DNA of 64,000 nt from Linyphia triangularis (Eukaryota > Arthropoda > Arachnida > Araneae > Linyphiidae): assembly GCA_963978545.1 (NCBI GenBank), contig OZ021722.1:9329401-9393400 (forward strand), in the 5' to 3' direction. Made by a program: the position numbers and the translations under genes. A model generated the notes under the pieces. The model made no database searches, was not told where the DNA came from, and was given only the letters and a program-made list of their open reading frames with translations. Shown here piece by piece: positions 23,301 to 38,300 of this stretch; position 1 is the stretch's first letter, and each line of letters opens with the position of its first letter.

Positions 23301-26300
23301 AAAATTTGTTTCATTTATTTTTTTCTACTTTTAATTGCTCTGTGTATTAAGTGATTCAAATATTAATCTTAAAATCAGCAGTTGAAATTTAATAAAACAA
23401 ACATTAAGAATGCTTTTTTTTTTTTAAGAAAAAATTACTAGAATACTAAACGTTGTCTTCAGATAATTTGTTTCCCGATTTCTAAAAAAAAAAAAGAAGA
23501 AAAGTTTCAAATTGTCTGAGCATATCAGAAAAATACATATAAATATTTTATGCACAGAACTATTTAAAGATGACTGCATGTCGTCAGCAGCAAAAAAAAA
23601 AGTAAAATTGATTTTTTAAATAAAAACGTATAAACTGCTAATTGAGAAATTTTACAATGGGGCCTACCAACACTTGTTCATGCTTAAAGCACACAGTGTC
23701 ATCTATGATTGCAGTGATACAGCTGTCATCTTGAAAGAAGACACACAAAATGTTAACACCAATTGGGTTTAGCTTTAATACAAAAGCACAAACGCCATTT
23801 AAAAAAAAAAAAAAAAAAAAAAAACACTTTGGCCAATCTAACCTCATTAATAAAGAAAAGACTACACTTTGTTCACTTGACTTTATAAATTTAATAACGA
23901 TACCAAACTACTTTAAATTTTTAAAAATCTCTCGGCCCAAGCCTTCTCATGCCCTCCTTCCATTTTAGTCCTATATCTAGTCTCTTTTTTCCTTTCCCAA
24001 GGACTGCTAACTTTTCCCCCCTAGATTGTTCTTTTTAGTCTGTTATCTTTTAGTTGGCGAATAACCTTACCCTATCAAAATGTTACATTTTCTGGATCTG
24101 CATATTTTGGATTGAAAGTTTTGACCATTCAGTGTCTTGAAAGTTTTTTTTTTAAAAGTCTTTTATCAATATGCATTAATTTAGTAGTTCTTTATAATAA
24201 CTACTTTTAAAATTTAATGTATTACATTTAAAATTTTATGAAAAGTCCAACTGAGTGTCCTTTTTTCTCTTGTAATTTTACTTTTCAATTAAATGTCTCA
24301 TTTTTAAGACTTATGATTTTATCATTTAAAAAAAAAAAAAAATCATTTAAACTAGGGGTGTGGAACATCACACAACTTTCAATTACACTATAATATTGGT
24401 GTGGATTTGTGTCATTTACCGATTTTATATTTGCATCATTCATTTAGAAAAAGTGGTCAGTTTTGTGATATATTTTTCAATAATTCTTGTATGGGTCTTA
24501 AAAAAAACCCCACAAAAATACTCTGCCAAAATGATGATTTTGGCGATATACTTTTCGGTAGCTCTTATATTATCCTTTCTTATAAGTGAAACTGAGAAAA
24601 GGAGAAAAATGATCGTTGATGAGCTACGTTCAGGCAAAGATATTTCTGTGTTGAGGAATTTTTCAACTTTTTATGCTACTAAAGCATTTCTATGGAAATT
24701 TCAGAGGTGCGATGTTTAGAACACCTTAAGAGGTATTACCACAGCGATTTTGATCAAAATCGTTGGAGTCGTTTTTTTAGCAATCATTGAAAAACATGAT
24801 TTTTTCAATAACAGCTACTTATGCTCATGCACGATTTCAATGAAAATCTTAATGGTACATCTCGTGCCACCACTAACCCACACACCAAATTTGAACAATG
24901 TAGGTCAATTCGTTCGGGAGTTATGCTAACTACGTACACACACAGACATTTTTTCTAGATCACTTTTTTTAAATCAGGATGTTCTAAAACGTGGAGAAAT
25001 GCAAAAATATAATTTTTTTTTTAAAACCTAATACTATACTTTCTCTCCCTATGTATACTTATGGGTAATTGAAAGTAAAAATTATTTTGAAAAAATTAGT
25101 CCATCTGTCCTTTTTATGTATATATATGAATTTAAAATTCATCCAACAAGTAAATGTGGTTTATGTTTTCAGTGAATTCCTTGTGCTGGGCACCTTATGA
25201 ATTTGGTCTAATTCTTGCCTGCGGAAGCTCTGATGGTTCTGTGTCTGTCCTTAGCAGCACAGGTGACGGACGATGGGAAACCAAAAAAATTCACAATGCA
25301 CATACTGTAAGATCTATTGTATATTTTCACTGCTTATTATTGTATCTTAATGTTTCTTTATATTTTGATGTATCAATGCTAACTATTTTTCATTTCCCAT
25401 AACAATATCCAAACGAGAAGATAATTTTTTTTTTCACTTAACATGAGCTACCAGTGTATACAATGACAGAGTAGCCACAGAACTTGGTAATCAGTGAAGT
25501 CGGGGAGTTTTCCGATTCCAATGGGGAAATGTCGGGGAATTTTTTAAATCGGGGAAATTTCCTACCAATGTTATGAAGGTATATTTTCCCATTCATCCGC
25601 ATTTTGGTGTCATTTACCCGCAGAATTGTGGTGGTAACTGCTAGAAGTTAATGTTACAGAATAATTTAAACTTTACATTATTGCCAAAACTATTTAAAAT
25701 TTTTTGTCAAACATACATTTTATATTTGATCAGGTTGTCTACACACCTGGAAAAATTTAGAAAATTTGAAAAAAAGTTAGCCATTAAATCGGGGAAATTT
25801 GTAGAAATTTATTAACTTTTTTCGTGAATTTCGTGATCCCTGAAAGAGCATCTGATGTTTCTATGGTAAAATGTGGTGGTAGAATTAGAGATCCTGTAAA
25901 AAAACCAAAAAGAACTTCGTCATCAGGGGTTCATATGCCGGTAGTTTTGCTTACCAATATTGCATAAAATATGTTTATGCCTTTTTTTTAAATTGAATAT
26001 ATTTTTCTACTTTTTTCAGTTGTATGTGATGAATAAGTTAGTTTTAAATTGTATATAAACTTCATTTAAAAATTTTTTTGTTATTAATTTCAATTTTGTA
26101 CGTGAACTGTATGTCTTTGGAGGGCTAATTAACGCACTTGCCTTCGTCCAATCGAACTAAAACTTTGTAAATAGACTTGTCTTCAGTGACAATGTATTCT
26201 ATCATGATTTTGGAGATAAAAAAAGTCAATGGCACAGAATCGATTGTTTTCTTCATAGTGGATAAAGGCTAAGAATATTCAATCCGAGCTTAAAATTGCT

Positions 26301-29300
26301 CGATTAAGTGGTAGTTGCAAATAAAAGTTGGCAATGCATATAAAAAATTTATAGTGAAAACTTTATTTTTCTGGATTAATTTTTACAGTGTGAAGTTCAT
26401 AGATTTTTTTTTTGGGTTCCGGAGCAAATCCCGAAAGCCGAAATCCCGGCAAGCCAGAATCCCGACAGCCGAAATCCTGACAAGCCAAAATCCCGAATGA
26501 GTTGAAATCCCGAACGACCACAATCCCGAATGAGTCGAAATCCCGAACGACCACAATCCCGAATAGGATGAAATCCCGACAAGCCATAATCCCGAAAGGG
26601 ACGAAATCCCGACAAGCCATAATCCCGAAAAACGTAAAATCCCTACTTAAAAAAAAATCCCTACAAAATCCCTAGCTGAACTATTTGTTAAAAAATTGAC
26701 TACTGGTAAATTTTCTATTGAAAAAGTTCCAATTCTTAAAAGCTTTCCATTATGTTTTTCTGAATAGCTTTATTTTATATTGTATAGTTTTATTTTCTTC
26801 CTTTAATTTTGATTTTAATGCTACAAAAAAAAAAAAAAAAGCTTCAAGAAAAATCCACAGTTTTAGTTATACAATAATTACAGTGTAATCATTAAAACAG
26901 AATATCCATTATATCATAACTTTGAAGAAATTAATTCATATTCAATCATATTTTTAAAAAATTAAATTAAAACAACGTATTTGAAGAATTGATTGCAAAG
27001 TTATGTACATTCATGTACAAAAAATATAGATTTTAAAATGTATGCAAAAATTGTAAAACGATTGCATGCACTGCAATAGAGGTTTCCAAACTTTTAAATG
27101 ATGTTATTGAACCTATTCAGTGTCAGCTTGAGATAAAAATTAAAACGAAGGAAAAGACTCAAAATTAAAAATAAATTTTGAATTAAAATAAAATAATAAA
27201 ATCAATTATAAATTTAGAAATGCAATAAAGTAATTTTAAATAAATAAATGAAGATCCCCTTAGAGAGATGGGGGGTTTTGATCTAAAAGTATACTTTTTC
27301 TGTCTTTTTAACCAACAAAATGGCAATCAATAAAAGAATAATTTTTCTGTAAATCAAAATCAGCTAAATTTAGAGCCATAACATTTTACCTTTAAAAAAA
27401 GAAGAAAAAAAAAAGAAAGGAAAAAAATAAACATTTTTATCTGAAATTTGAATTTCCAATTGATCATCCAATTGTTCACTAAATTTATAAGAGACGGCTC
27501 TCTTGAATGGAAATGCGTAATTTTATTAGCTTAACATGTTTTCATTTTATAAAATGTCTCATTTTAATAAGAACATTTCTCAATGGTTTCAAAATGTTGA
27601 AAACGTATGTCTACAATATATTTTTGGTAAAGCTTTCTATACTAATGTTTGACATAACTATTCAAAATTACTGAACCTGAATGTATGATCAAAAGTATTC
27701 TATCGCATTGAATTAAACGAGTATTTATTAACTTTATTTTTCTCAACAAAAAGAAGAAAGAAAAAAAGCACCTCGTAAATACTGTTAGAGTTTTCACTTA
27801 CAGTTAAAATCATTTGGTAGGAAACAATAATTAACAAGAAACGTAAGGTGTTGCAGAACGTCGACCATTCGTCTATACTCTTGGTAATATTCAGCAGACC
27901 ATTCACTTACCTAACGTGAGGGGGGGGGGGGCGCTTCAGTGGGGAGAGTACTAACTAACTAGGTGAGGGGTGTTTTCTTTTCTTTCTATTTTTTAACACT
28001 GGCAATAGTTTGCACGTTTGGAAAGGGAGAATGGTTTAAAGATGATAATAAAGATTGATAGTTTTCTTGAGTATAAGGAACGAGGCATCAGCTTTGCTGT
28101 GAAATCCAGATAAGGGATTTAAATAACCCGAACATGAAATCCTGACCTCACCTGTTTTTGAAATAATTAATTTTAAAATTCATCAGGGTTACCAATTTAA
28201 TTATTCTCAATACCTCCACATAAATAAATATTAAAATATGAACAAATCTCCACATCTGTAAAAAAATCGCAGAATATCAGCACTACAAAGACATCTAAAT
28301 GAGTATTATAATTTGGAAATTTAAGAGTTAATGAGCAATTGAGCCAAATTTTTTTTAATAGCTATCGCGTCTACTTTTTTTTTTTATGAAACACCAATCC
28401 TTGGGTGAATGAAAAGACAAATTTTAAATGTGGTCCTTTAACACGTTCGCTGCCGATCACGCGCCAGGACGGAATGTCAGGTTGTTCTTCAGTAGCCAGT
28501 TCTGATCAGAACTGAAGTAACAAATTAATATTTCTCACGGGACATAACTATAAGATACATCTTGTCCTTCTCCATAAGGTTAGCTGGAAGCTTGTGTTTT
28601 TAAAACACAGTTTCAGGTAATTTCATCTAAGAACGGCAACTCCGATTGCGTGCAGTCTCATCTGGACAGGCTACTGGGTTACAACTTGACATTCCGCGCG
28701 GGCGCGTGATCGGCAGCGAACGTTTTAATTTGGAAAAAAGATTCTATGAAATCAAAATGAAATTCCCGTACACCGGTAGGGAATAATTATTAGATTGAGA
28801 CAAAACTATAAAGCCAAAACTATAAAGCAAAGCGTTTATCTTAGTTTCCTTTCTCGGAACGTTGGACTTGACACGGAGGAATTTACTATTTATTGGACTG
28901 GACACTGGACATTATTATTTTACTGAGTTAATTCCTTCCATTACAGTGAAAGAAGTCTTGTGAAGCGAAAATGAATTTCTGTCAACTACAGGAAAATTAA
29001 ACTAAAGTGAAAAAAAGTAAAATTAAAAAAACTGTTTCGTTTAGTAGCTAAATGGACTTATAGAAAAGATAATTTTAAAAACAATTATAGACATTTCTTG
29101 TAGTTAGAACAGATATTTCGAAAAAAAAAAACACTATACCAAGCTCAAACAAGGACACTTATGTACTTATTTTAAAAATAATCATTAAATATAGCATTAA
29201 ACAGTATTTTTAGAAAAAATTAATTAGCCCATTAATTTTAAATTACATTTAGCGAGTAGTAAAAAAATACGTGACAGATTAAATAATATCACATATTAAT

Positions 29301-32300
29301 TGCAAAAACATAACTAGTATAACAACCATTGTTTAAGCTGGAGTACAAAATTTCGTTAGCAAAAAAAGCTAAAATCACAATTTTATTTTAGCAATTTGTC
29401 AAAATGATTACGAGTTCCATGACTTGGAATGTTTAATTTAACACAATTAAAACACTTTTTTTACTATAAAATCATTATCAACTTTAAATATAATGTTATA
29501 TTATGCCAAAATCTCAACTGAAAAAATACTTTTTACCTTTGTTTACTTGAGCTTTTAGGCTGATGACTAACCTTGGGAAAACAAAAACGGTGATTTTATA
29601 CATTTAGTGTCAAAATGTTTTAGCAAAAGAGCTAAACAACACTTTCACTTTTTAGCATTGAAGAAAGTTCTTAAGCATTTTTCTAAAAAAGCACCCACAT
29701 CGTAATCGCTAATAACAACATTCATTTAGCTTTATAAAACGTGAAAAATTGTGGGATAGAGCCATTGAATTTATGCATTACAACCAAATTCAAAAACTTC
29801 ACTCTTAACAATATCGATTAGAAAAAGAAAGAAATCAATTTGACCTTTGTACAACATTTTAGGTCCTTGACTTCTAAGAACAATTTTTTTATTTTTTTAT
29901 TTATTTTTTATTCTATTACAAACGAAACATATCTTGTAAGTGACACAGAGAGGAACTGTCGTTGATGGACGATGCTCAAGGGTAGATAACTCTGTGTTAA
30001 AGACGTTTTTTTCCAACATTTTTATGCCTTTGTCGCATTTCTATTGAAATTTTAGAGCTGACAATGTTAAATTATCTTAAGGGCAATTTTTACCGATTTT
30101 GATCAAAAGCTTTAGAGCCGTTTTTTGGCAATTGTTGAAAGACATAATTTAATCAATGGAAGTTACCTTATGTGCGTACGCAATTTTGACGAAAACTTTA
30201 ATGACAGGTCCTATGGCCACCACTAACTCGTATTCCAAAGTAACCTATATTCCCAGGGCGGAGCTATGAAATTTCTGGTGTCGCGACAAAAGCCAACATT
30301 GACATTTGCCAACATTGACAAAAACCAACGTTTTCGCTGTCAAGTGGAATCGGTCCCCCTAGTTTTAGGGACCGTCCACATGTTTTTTTTATCTACCGTA
30401 TTGAGTGAAGCCGCTATGTTTTATTGGTAAGCAGTGATATTAAATACCAACTGTTATTTCGGTCACAAATTCAGAAATGGTTTCAAACAAAATACAGTTA
30501 TCATTCTTGTGACTTTCTTTTTTTAAATATTTGTGATATTATTGGCTCTTCTAATGCCTACACAAGTGTTGCAATTTGTCATGACTAATAGGGTGGAGCG
30601 GAGAGAAAGATTAATAAGTCGGAAAAATGATTCGGCAGGGGCGCAAAAGTTGTATTTGCATTTTTAAATAGATATAGCACCGTCTTATTTTAATTTTAAG
30701 TGATATCTTCCGGTGTCCCAAGGCATTTATAATCTCAGAAAATTGACATTTTTCTGCAAATTTTATTTAAAAGTTTAAAAGTAATTAGCAATAACTAAAT
30801 ATCGGCAGGGGGTGCAAAACATATTATTTAAGTTTGTTAATATGCATGCTACATTTTTTCCATTTTAAAATATATCTTCCGGTGCCTCAAAACTGTCCAA
30901 AAGTCAAATTTTATGCAAGTTTTGTCTCTAAATAAACAGACCATATAGTGTAAAAAAAAGGTAACACTATGTGCATTTTATACGTTATGATTTTCCTAAA
31001 CTTAATTTTAATTCACTGCATGTATATAAAGTGACAAATGGAGGTTAAGTTATTAAAGATATTTAATTTTTCCAAAAACTTAAGTTTTCATTCTAAACCA
31101 TTCAAAATGAATTATTACCACCCCTGTTTCTTAAAGTCAGACATTCCTATCATTTGACCTTGAACACTGGATCAGAAATATGTACTACATTCAAGAAGGG
31201 ATTGAAATATTTTCCAAGTACTGAAAAAAGAAGAGCATTTTACAATTATTCAAGAACCAGGCTCGCAATATATCGTCCATTTTACTGTGAAAACTGGAGA
31301 AGCAAAAATTATAAGATTCCATAGTACAATTTTTAGAAGTAAAAGTGGAATAGATCTGAATGAACTTAGTATGATTGGATGCGTTTGTTCCATCAAAAAG
31401 GAGGAATAATTCGTTTGCTGGAGCTGGAGCTTGGGAGACCATTACAATGGTGCATTTGCTTGCTCCATACTAACGAACTGCCCTTACGACACCTCTTATG
31501 TGCATTGGAAGGTGCCACAGTTGGTCTCAAAGCATTTTCCAAGCCAATGGGCAAAGCCGTTAAAACCTGCGAGAATCTCACTTTAAAGAAATTTGTCTCA
31601 ATAAAATTAGAGATTATGCCTAATATAAATAGTTTGATTCTCAGTAATGACCAGAAATATTTATATGATATTTGTTTAGCTGTAAAACTTTGTGCATGTT
31701 CTTTCCATCTATCATTGAAAAAAACTGGTCTTGTTGCAAACTCAAGGTGGCTAACAACAGCAAACCGTATTTTGAGATTGTATGCAGATACAGAAACTCC
31801 CTCAGTAAATTCGATATCGCTTATCACGTACGTACGTATATTACGAAAGTATATGTACCTTCATGGTTTCATGTAAAAACAAATCATGTTTTTACAAAAG
31901 GAGCACGTCATATATGGAGACTTATATAATTTTCTAGATATATGGCACCAGATATCTGATTTATAGTTGAATAGGTTATTCAGCGACATATTTTTCTTTT
32001 TGTCATCTCGAAAAGAAATTGCTATAAGTCAAAAGAAAGGTATCGTAAACATTCGAATTGTTAAAGTGCCAAAACTTAACTTCAAATCAGAGAATTACAC
32101 TGAACTTACTAATTGGCAAATAGTTGGTCCCCATGATCCTCCTATAATGAGTATTATCCCAACAGATGAAATTGAGAATGCAGTGAATAGCTGGAAAGCA
32201 GTGGAATGGGTGACATATCTTTGTAACACTCAAGTAGTTGAACGTAGAGTCCGACTTGTCTCTGAAGCATCAGAAAGTGTATGCGGAGAAATAAAACGTC

Positions 32301-35300
32301 ATGGTTTCATATTAAATAAACTAATATCAAGATCCTTAGTAAAAAGTCTTAACACTAAGTCAGAATATAAGATTTCAAATGAACTTTAATTTCAATTAAC
32401 TAGTAATGAATATTTCATTAAAGATGATGGTAACAAGCTAAAGTTGAACCCAAGTAAATGATTAATCCCCTTATAAAGATGTTGGAAATGTAAATACCTT
32501 TCACAGATGGATTATTATAATAAAATCTAGTAAGTTTACTTTCATATAATTTTAGATTTTAATATTATATTCTTCGAACTTTCAAATACTTTTTAAAATT
32601 TATTTTTTTATTTTTAACTCCATTTCAGAAGGTTTGGAGCCCTGCAAAATATGATGCAAATTTAAAATTCTTTTATTAAATTATCCTTCCGATTTTCTAA
32701 TTTTTTTTTACAAGAAATGTTTCCTGTAGGGTACTTTTTGCTAAAAAAAATCACTTTTCAACAAATTTTCAGGTACCGTTACCTGAAATTTTAAGAGTAA
32801 TATAATAAAGTTTAAATAACAAAGTAGTAAAGTTTTGACATTCAGTAAAAAACAATAACTGTATTATTTATTGAAGTAAAATACACTTAATGAAATTTTC
32901 TAAATTTAAACTAGCCAAACAAACCATTCAAAAGAAGTACGACAGTGTTTCAATAGCTTAGAGTTATATGCTTTTGTTTTATGACACGTAATTTAGAACT
33001 AAGTGTGAAGTACTAGTATTTATCTGTATTAATTATCTTTTTTTCATACCTTAAAAAGAAGTCAAAATTATACTTTTTTTTTTTATGTTAGTTTGTGTAA
33101 ATATCTGTTAAATGTTTGTTCGTCAGTCAAGTAGAAACAACAGGCCCATATTTTAATAAGGCTTGTTTGAGACATAAATAGAGAAATTCATTAATTTTCC
33201 TGACTGGAACTTCAATAGGAAATTATTTTAAATAACTGTGTTCAATCATGTAAAGACGTTTCCATACAACTCTTGCCTTACTACGTTGAGCTAAAAACAT
33301 AGAATTTAAAATATACACGTATTTCATGCCATTGAACCCATGGTACTTAACCGAGCATGGACCAAAACCATAACTAAATTTCCTTTGCAGAATTACTTAT
33401 TTTTATTTTAATTATACAACTGGTATCACAGCATTCATTATTAAAAGCACTTTTTTTGAAAACTTACAATATCTCTTTACATTGATATATATTATTGGCA
33501 TAATAATTAATTATGCATCTATTTGCGAAAGTAGTACTTTTCAAACGTTGCAAAATGCTTCGTTGCCGAGTGCGTATGCATGAGTCAATTTTTTTGTCGA
33601 GTTTGATCAAGCAATTTCGCTTATGTTGCATACAATACTTCTTATAATCACGTACAAAAAAAATAATATATAATTTTGGCAGCTCCAGTCAATGGTTCTG
33701 GAAATGTCATCTCTACATCGACTACACAGAACTCAAACCCGATTCGTGCGATAAAGTGACTTTACTGCATTAAAGTGTTATTTTCACCACGATTTCTGAT
33801 TAACTATAGTTAAATTTTTTGCACGTTGTTATAAAGAATACTTTATAGAAATATTTTACTTCAAACATTGTGACAAAATGTTGCTTTCGCCACAATTTTT
33901 TATTTGAAAAAGTTTAATTCTTTGCACGTTGGTACAAAAACATCTTCCTAGGTTACTTAGTTATTAAGTTACTTATTATTTGTTAATTCTTACATTTTTA
34001 TTATTTGACTATCGATTCTTAAACACAGGCACTAAACAGAAATATTTATTTATGATTTGCGTTTGTTATTAATATTGAGTTACCTTTCATGAGACATCAC
34101 AAAATTTTTAACACATCCGAAAAACTCGCATGTCAGTAAATCTCAATTTAAATCTTATTAATTCTACAAGGTTCTGCTTTATCAGGGTAAATTATTTTCT
34201 AAAAGTATGGCAGCTGATAGTACTTAAAAAATATGACCACCAAACCACAGTAAAACTCGCAAGCGTAACACTGAATAGATTGGACAGAAACAGTTTTATT
34301 TTTTATATGGCCCCCTGTCTATTGCTAAGAGCATTTCTCAGCCCCCAAAGTCCCCTATCAGCATATAAACGTGACACTCAAGACTTAGAGAGTTGGCCAT
34401 ATTTGGTCACTAACTGCTTCCACAGTACACTGTATTTGGAAAATAAGGACTGGTTCAGCATTTCAACCTATCCCTCTCCCTTCAAGAAGAGGTCGTTAAT
34501 TTAAAAAAAAAGTTGGCTAATGTCGCAATTTTCGATTTTGGGTTTTTGTCACTCGTTGGCTTTTGTCGCACAACCGAAATTTCTACTATAATACTTCTGA
34601 CATTTCTACTTAAAAATCAGTAAACATTCCAAATAGAATTTCTCAATTCACGGTTTTTTCCCTTCGATTCAAAAACCATTCTTGAATGTATTCTCCCTTG
34701 AAATTTAGGCCTTTGTAATTATTTAGGTGTTACGAAGTAGCCTTTATTTTGATCGTTTTGCCCCATGAAAAAATAAAGAAAGAACCAATCAATTTGAATT
34801 CGAAACCTAATAAGATTGCAATAAATTTAGCTTCATGGTAACAGGAAAATTTATGAAAATTTCAGGAAAACGCAAAAAACACACATAATGGACAATTGAA
34901 TAAATTACAACCTTTAGAAGAAATTATAGCGAATGTTTGCAACGATGGGATTATTTTTACATAAAACGTTTAAGAAATATCAAAATATTATATTTTAACA
35001 AGTATGAATTTGTTCCCTTTAAAAAATGTTACATTCATTGCTATGTTACATTGCATTAGAAAATTTACATGAATTAAAAAAAAAAAAAATAGATTTATGA
35101 AATACCATTTTTTAACCCTTGCGTTTATAAAACATATACAACTAGGGATGTGGATCATCGCACAACTTTCAATTACACCATAATAATGACGTGGTTTTGT
35201 GTCATTTACCATTTTTATATTTTAATCGTTCATTTAGAAAAAATTTCCAGTTTTGGCGACATTTTTTGCGATAATTCTTAAATGGGTCTTTAAAAAAGAA

Positions 35301-38300
35301 AATTATTTTGGTGATACACTTTTCAATAATTATTCTTTCTTGTAAGTAAAACTGAGGAGAAAAGAGAAAACGGTCTTTGACGAGGTGTGCCCAAGGAAAG
35401 AGAACTGTGTTACAGACATTCGTTTTTCAACTTTTTACGCAATTGAAGCATTTTTATAAGAGTTTTTGAAGGTGGAATGTTTAGAACACCTTAAAAGGCA
35501 TTAGCACAGCGATTTTGAACAAAATCGTTTGAGCCGTTTTTTATCAATTACTGAAAAACATGATTTTTTTTCAATGGCAGCTACCTAATGCGCATGCGCT
35601 ATTTTGACGAAAACCTTAATGGTAGGTCCCTGTGCCATCACCAACCCGCACACCGAATTCGAACATCGTAGGTCAATTTATTCTGGAGTTATGCTGACCA
35701 CGTACACACACAGGCATTTTTTCTAGATCACTTTTTTGAAATCAGGATGTTCCAAAACGGGGAGATATGCCAAAAAATTAAAAAAAGAAAGACAAAAATT
35801 TACCTTATACTATACTTTTATTACCCGATGCATTCATTAGGGTAATTGAAAGTAAAAAGTGTGATTTAATTAAAAAAGTATTTTATCAATATCAGATGAA
35901 ACCAGAACTAGGATATCTGTTTATATAGATATTTATAAAAGCTTTGTTTCAAGCAAAGTCTTAGGAAATTAACAATTTTCTATTTAATATGTGGTCTCTT
36001 ACATTGTTTATATCTTAACACTTTGAGATCCGCCATAACTCGCTCTGAGGAAGTCACCCTGCAGATCCAGTTTAAAGATAATTCAGACTGTGGTGATTCG
36101 TCTCACCTGCAGTTGCTTGCTGGAAGTGAAGGACACAATAGTCCCTTGACAATAGGTCCTTTATGTAGAATGGAAACCCAGGGGACATGCCACTAATGAC
36201 TAATGATGGGCTGAGTTACAACAGCTGGGGATTTTTGTGTACATGCATCTTGTCAAGTACTTAACAGTGACGTTTCTTTCATTTATGAGACGCTGACTTA
36301 ATAAGTGGATGATTCAACACAAAATACTATTGTAGGTTATAAGATCTGTCCATGATGGATGATTTACAAAATTATCACCCGAAAGAAATCTCGGGTACGT
36401 TAGGTAACGCAGGACTTAACATTTCGAATGCCTAATTTCATGCTTCCCGAAAAATTGTTTGAAAACCGTTTAATACGCAATTCATGATTTATGCTGTTAA
36501 AATTTCTTATTAAGAAACATTGTTTTGTTTGTGTGCTGCACGTAAATTTATTTCCTTAGAGTTTAATTATCTGTGGTCATTAGTAAGTTCTTTTTATCAA
36601 TCCGGCTTTTAATATTTGTGCCTTTAATTCATAATTATGATTGCTGCTCTTAACTGTTTATTATATAAAAAAAAAAGTATCTTTTATGTAAGGATTATTT
36701 ATTTTTAAATATATTACTTTACTTTTACATTTAAAATGACAAAAAAGTTTTTTTTTATCAAAATTTTCAGGATTGATATTTTGGAATTTTTAATTTAATT
36801 ACTTCTTCTGAATATTTTTTAATTCTCGCAAGTGTTCATACTTTACGGTTTAAGAAGTTTTTTTTATTTTTCCACTTTTATTTTATTATATAAATATAAA
36901 GCAAAGGGGAAGGTTTGTTAATAGCTATAGTATATTATGTTTGTATTATATTATGTTTGTATTATATTATGTTTGTATTATGAAGTATATTATGTTTTGA
37001 CCATCTAAATGATTTTATATTTGTTTAAATGCCATCTTAACATTTTAAATCCTTAGCCGTATAGGAGGCAGTGGCCGACCTAACCCGCCTTGTAGAAATA
37101 TTTCCAGCTAACGCCTTTTGGTCGGATCGTGGAGTGTAGGGATATTTCAAAATGTGATGAGTGGCCCCCGGTCGCCCCCTTACTGAAGCATGAAGCTCCT
37201 TCACAATAGACTTTTGTTGTGCGTGGAGCGGGCTAATAATGGGTTTAGAGTTCAAACTGCCCCACCCTTTTGAAACTGAGTTAAATGATTAGATAATAGT
37301 GTATTTTTACTTTTTGCAAATGAAAGATGAGTATAAATATTTTGATTTAAAGCAGTTTTTTGTGCTATATTGAATTTAAATGTTTGTAAATAATGATTGT
37401 TTTTCTTTTATTTTACATATTTAAAAATTTTATACACACATTTTGTTACTCTTCAGATGTAATTTTTGCAAGCATCATTCACAATATAAGTGTTGATAAA
37501 ATTCAATAAATATGAAACTGTAAATATTACACCAAAATGTAAAAAACCTCACTGATAGAACACGCAATGTCTTGGTAAAAAGTTACATCCTAGTGGTAAT
37601 ATTTAGAAAGCATTTAATAGTATTGATCGGATAGGCTTCATATCTAAAGTATTACATTTTTTTAACAGAAATACTTCTTAGTAGTAATTTTTTTCGATAA
37701 TATTCTAAAATGTAATACTTTTGGATACTTAAATTTTACTTTTAATTTGTTATATTACATCCTAGTTTTATGTATAGGTATTACTCATTTCCAATTTTAA
37801 ATTCCAAATAAATGCACCAAAATTAAAAAAAAGTAACGCCAATCCTTAGGAGCATATTATATTTGTTATTCAAATTGTAGTAAAATAGAAACACGCGGAC
37901 AATTTAGCATAACAACTCTTATTAAATAAAATGTCTTAATAGTAATAAAATCTTTGACGCAATACAACTCCTACTAGTAAATCAATATATCCAAAAAGAT
38001 TCTAACTATACACTCCTTGTATTACATTATATTTCCCTGCATATGTTTCTATTACATACACATCGCTCATAAGAAAAAGTGTCCTTTCTATAAACATTCT
38101 TTTACCCTACTAAAGTATTAGGCTTATGACAATTGAAAACGCAATACATCTATCCATTTCTAAGTATAATATCAGACATGTTAATTTGATTTTCCATACA
38201 AATACGTTGCACACGAAACCGTATACACAAGTTTAGACAACATAATCTTATTTAGTTGAGTAAGTAAAAACCGGGTGACTTTTCCGAGTTTAATTTGTAA

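Larger units (their letters stand above)
30265..34589 (+). mobile_element. 4.3-kb TIR-bounded unit carrying an orphan ORF relic
   Basis: The left boundary reads GAAATTTCTGGTGTCGCGAC then AAAAGCCAAC. The right boundary, reverse complemented, reads GAAATTTCGGTTGTGCGACA then AAAGCCAAC. Inside both, related 'TTGACAAAAACC' / 'GTGACAAAAACCC' words follow. The unit contains the only long coding relic of intron 5 (31230-32388, plus strand). The target duplication is uncertain; CTAT occurs near both ends. I infer a DNA transposon of unassigned class. Confidence 0.5.

Noticed and set aside
26363..26620. Repetitive minus-strand reading frames rich in RDF and GIV words
   Set aside because: They are translations of the 'AATCCCGA' array; two frames are open at once because the unit lacks stops.
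34130..34504. 124-codon plus-strand frame
   Set aside because: It lies in the 3' non-coding part of the 4.3-kb unit; composition is unremarkable and no family is recognised.
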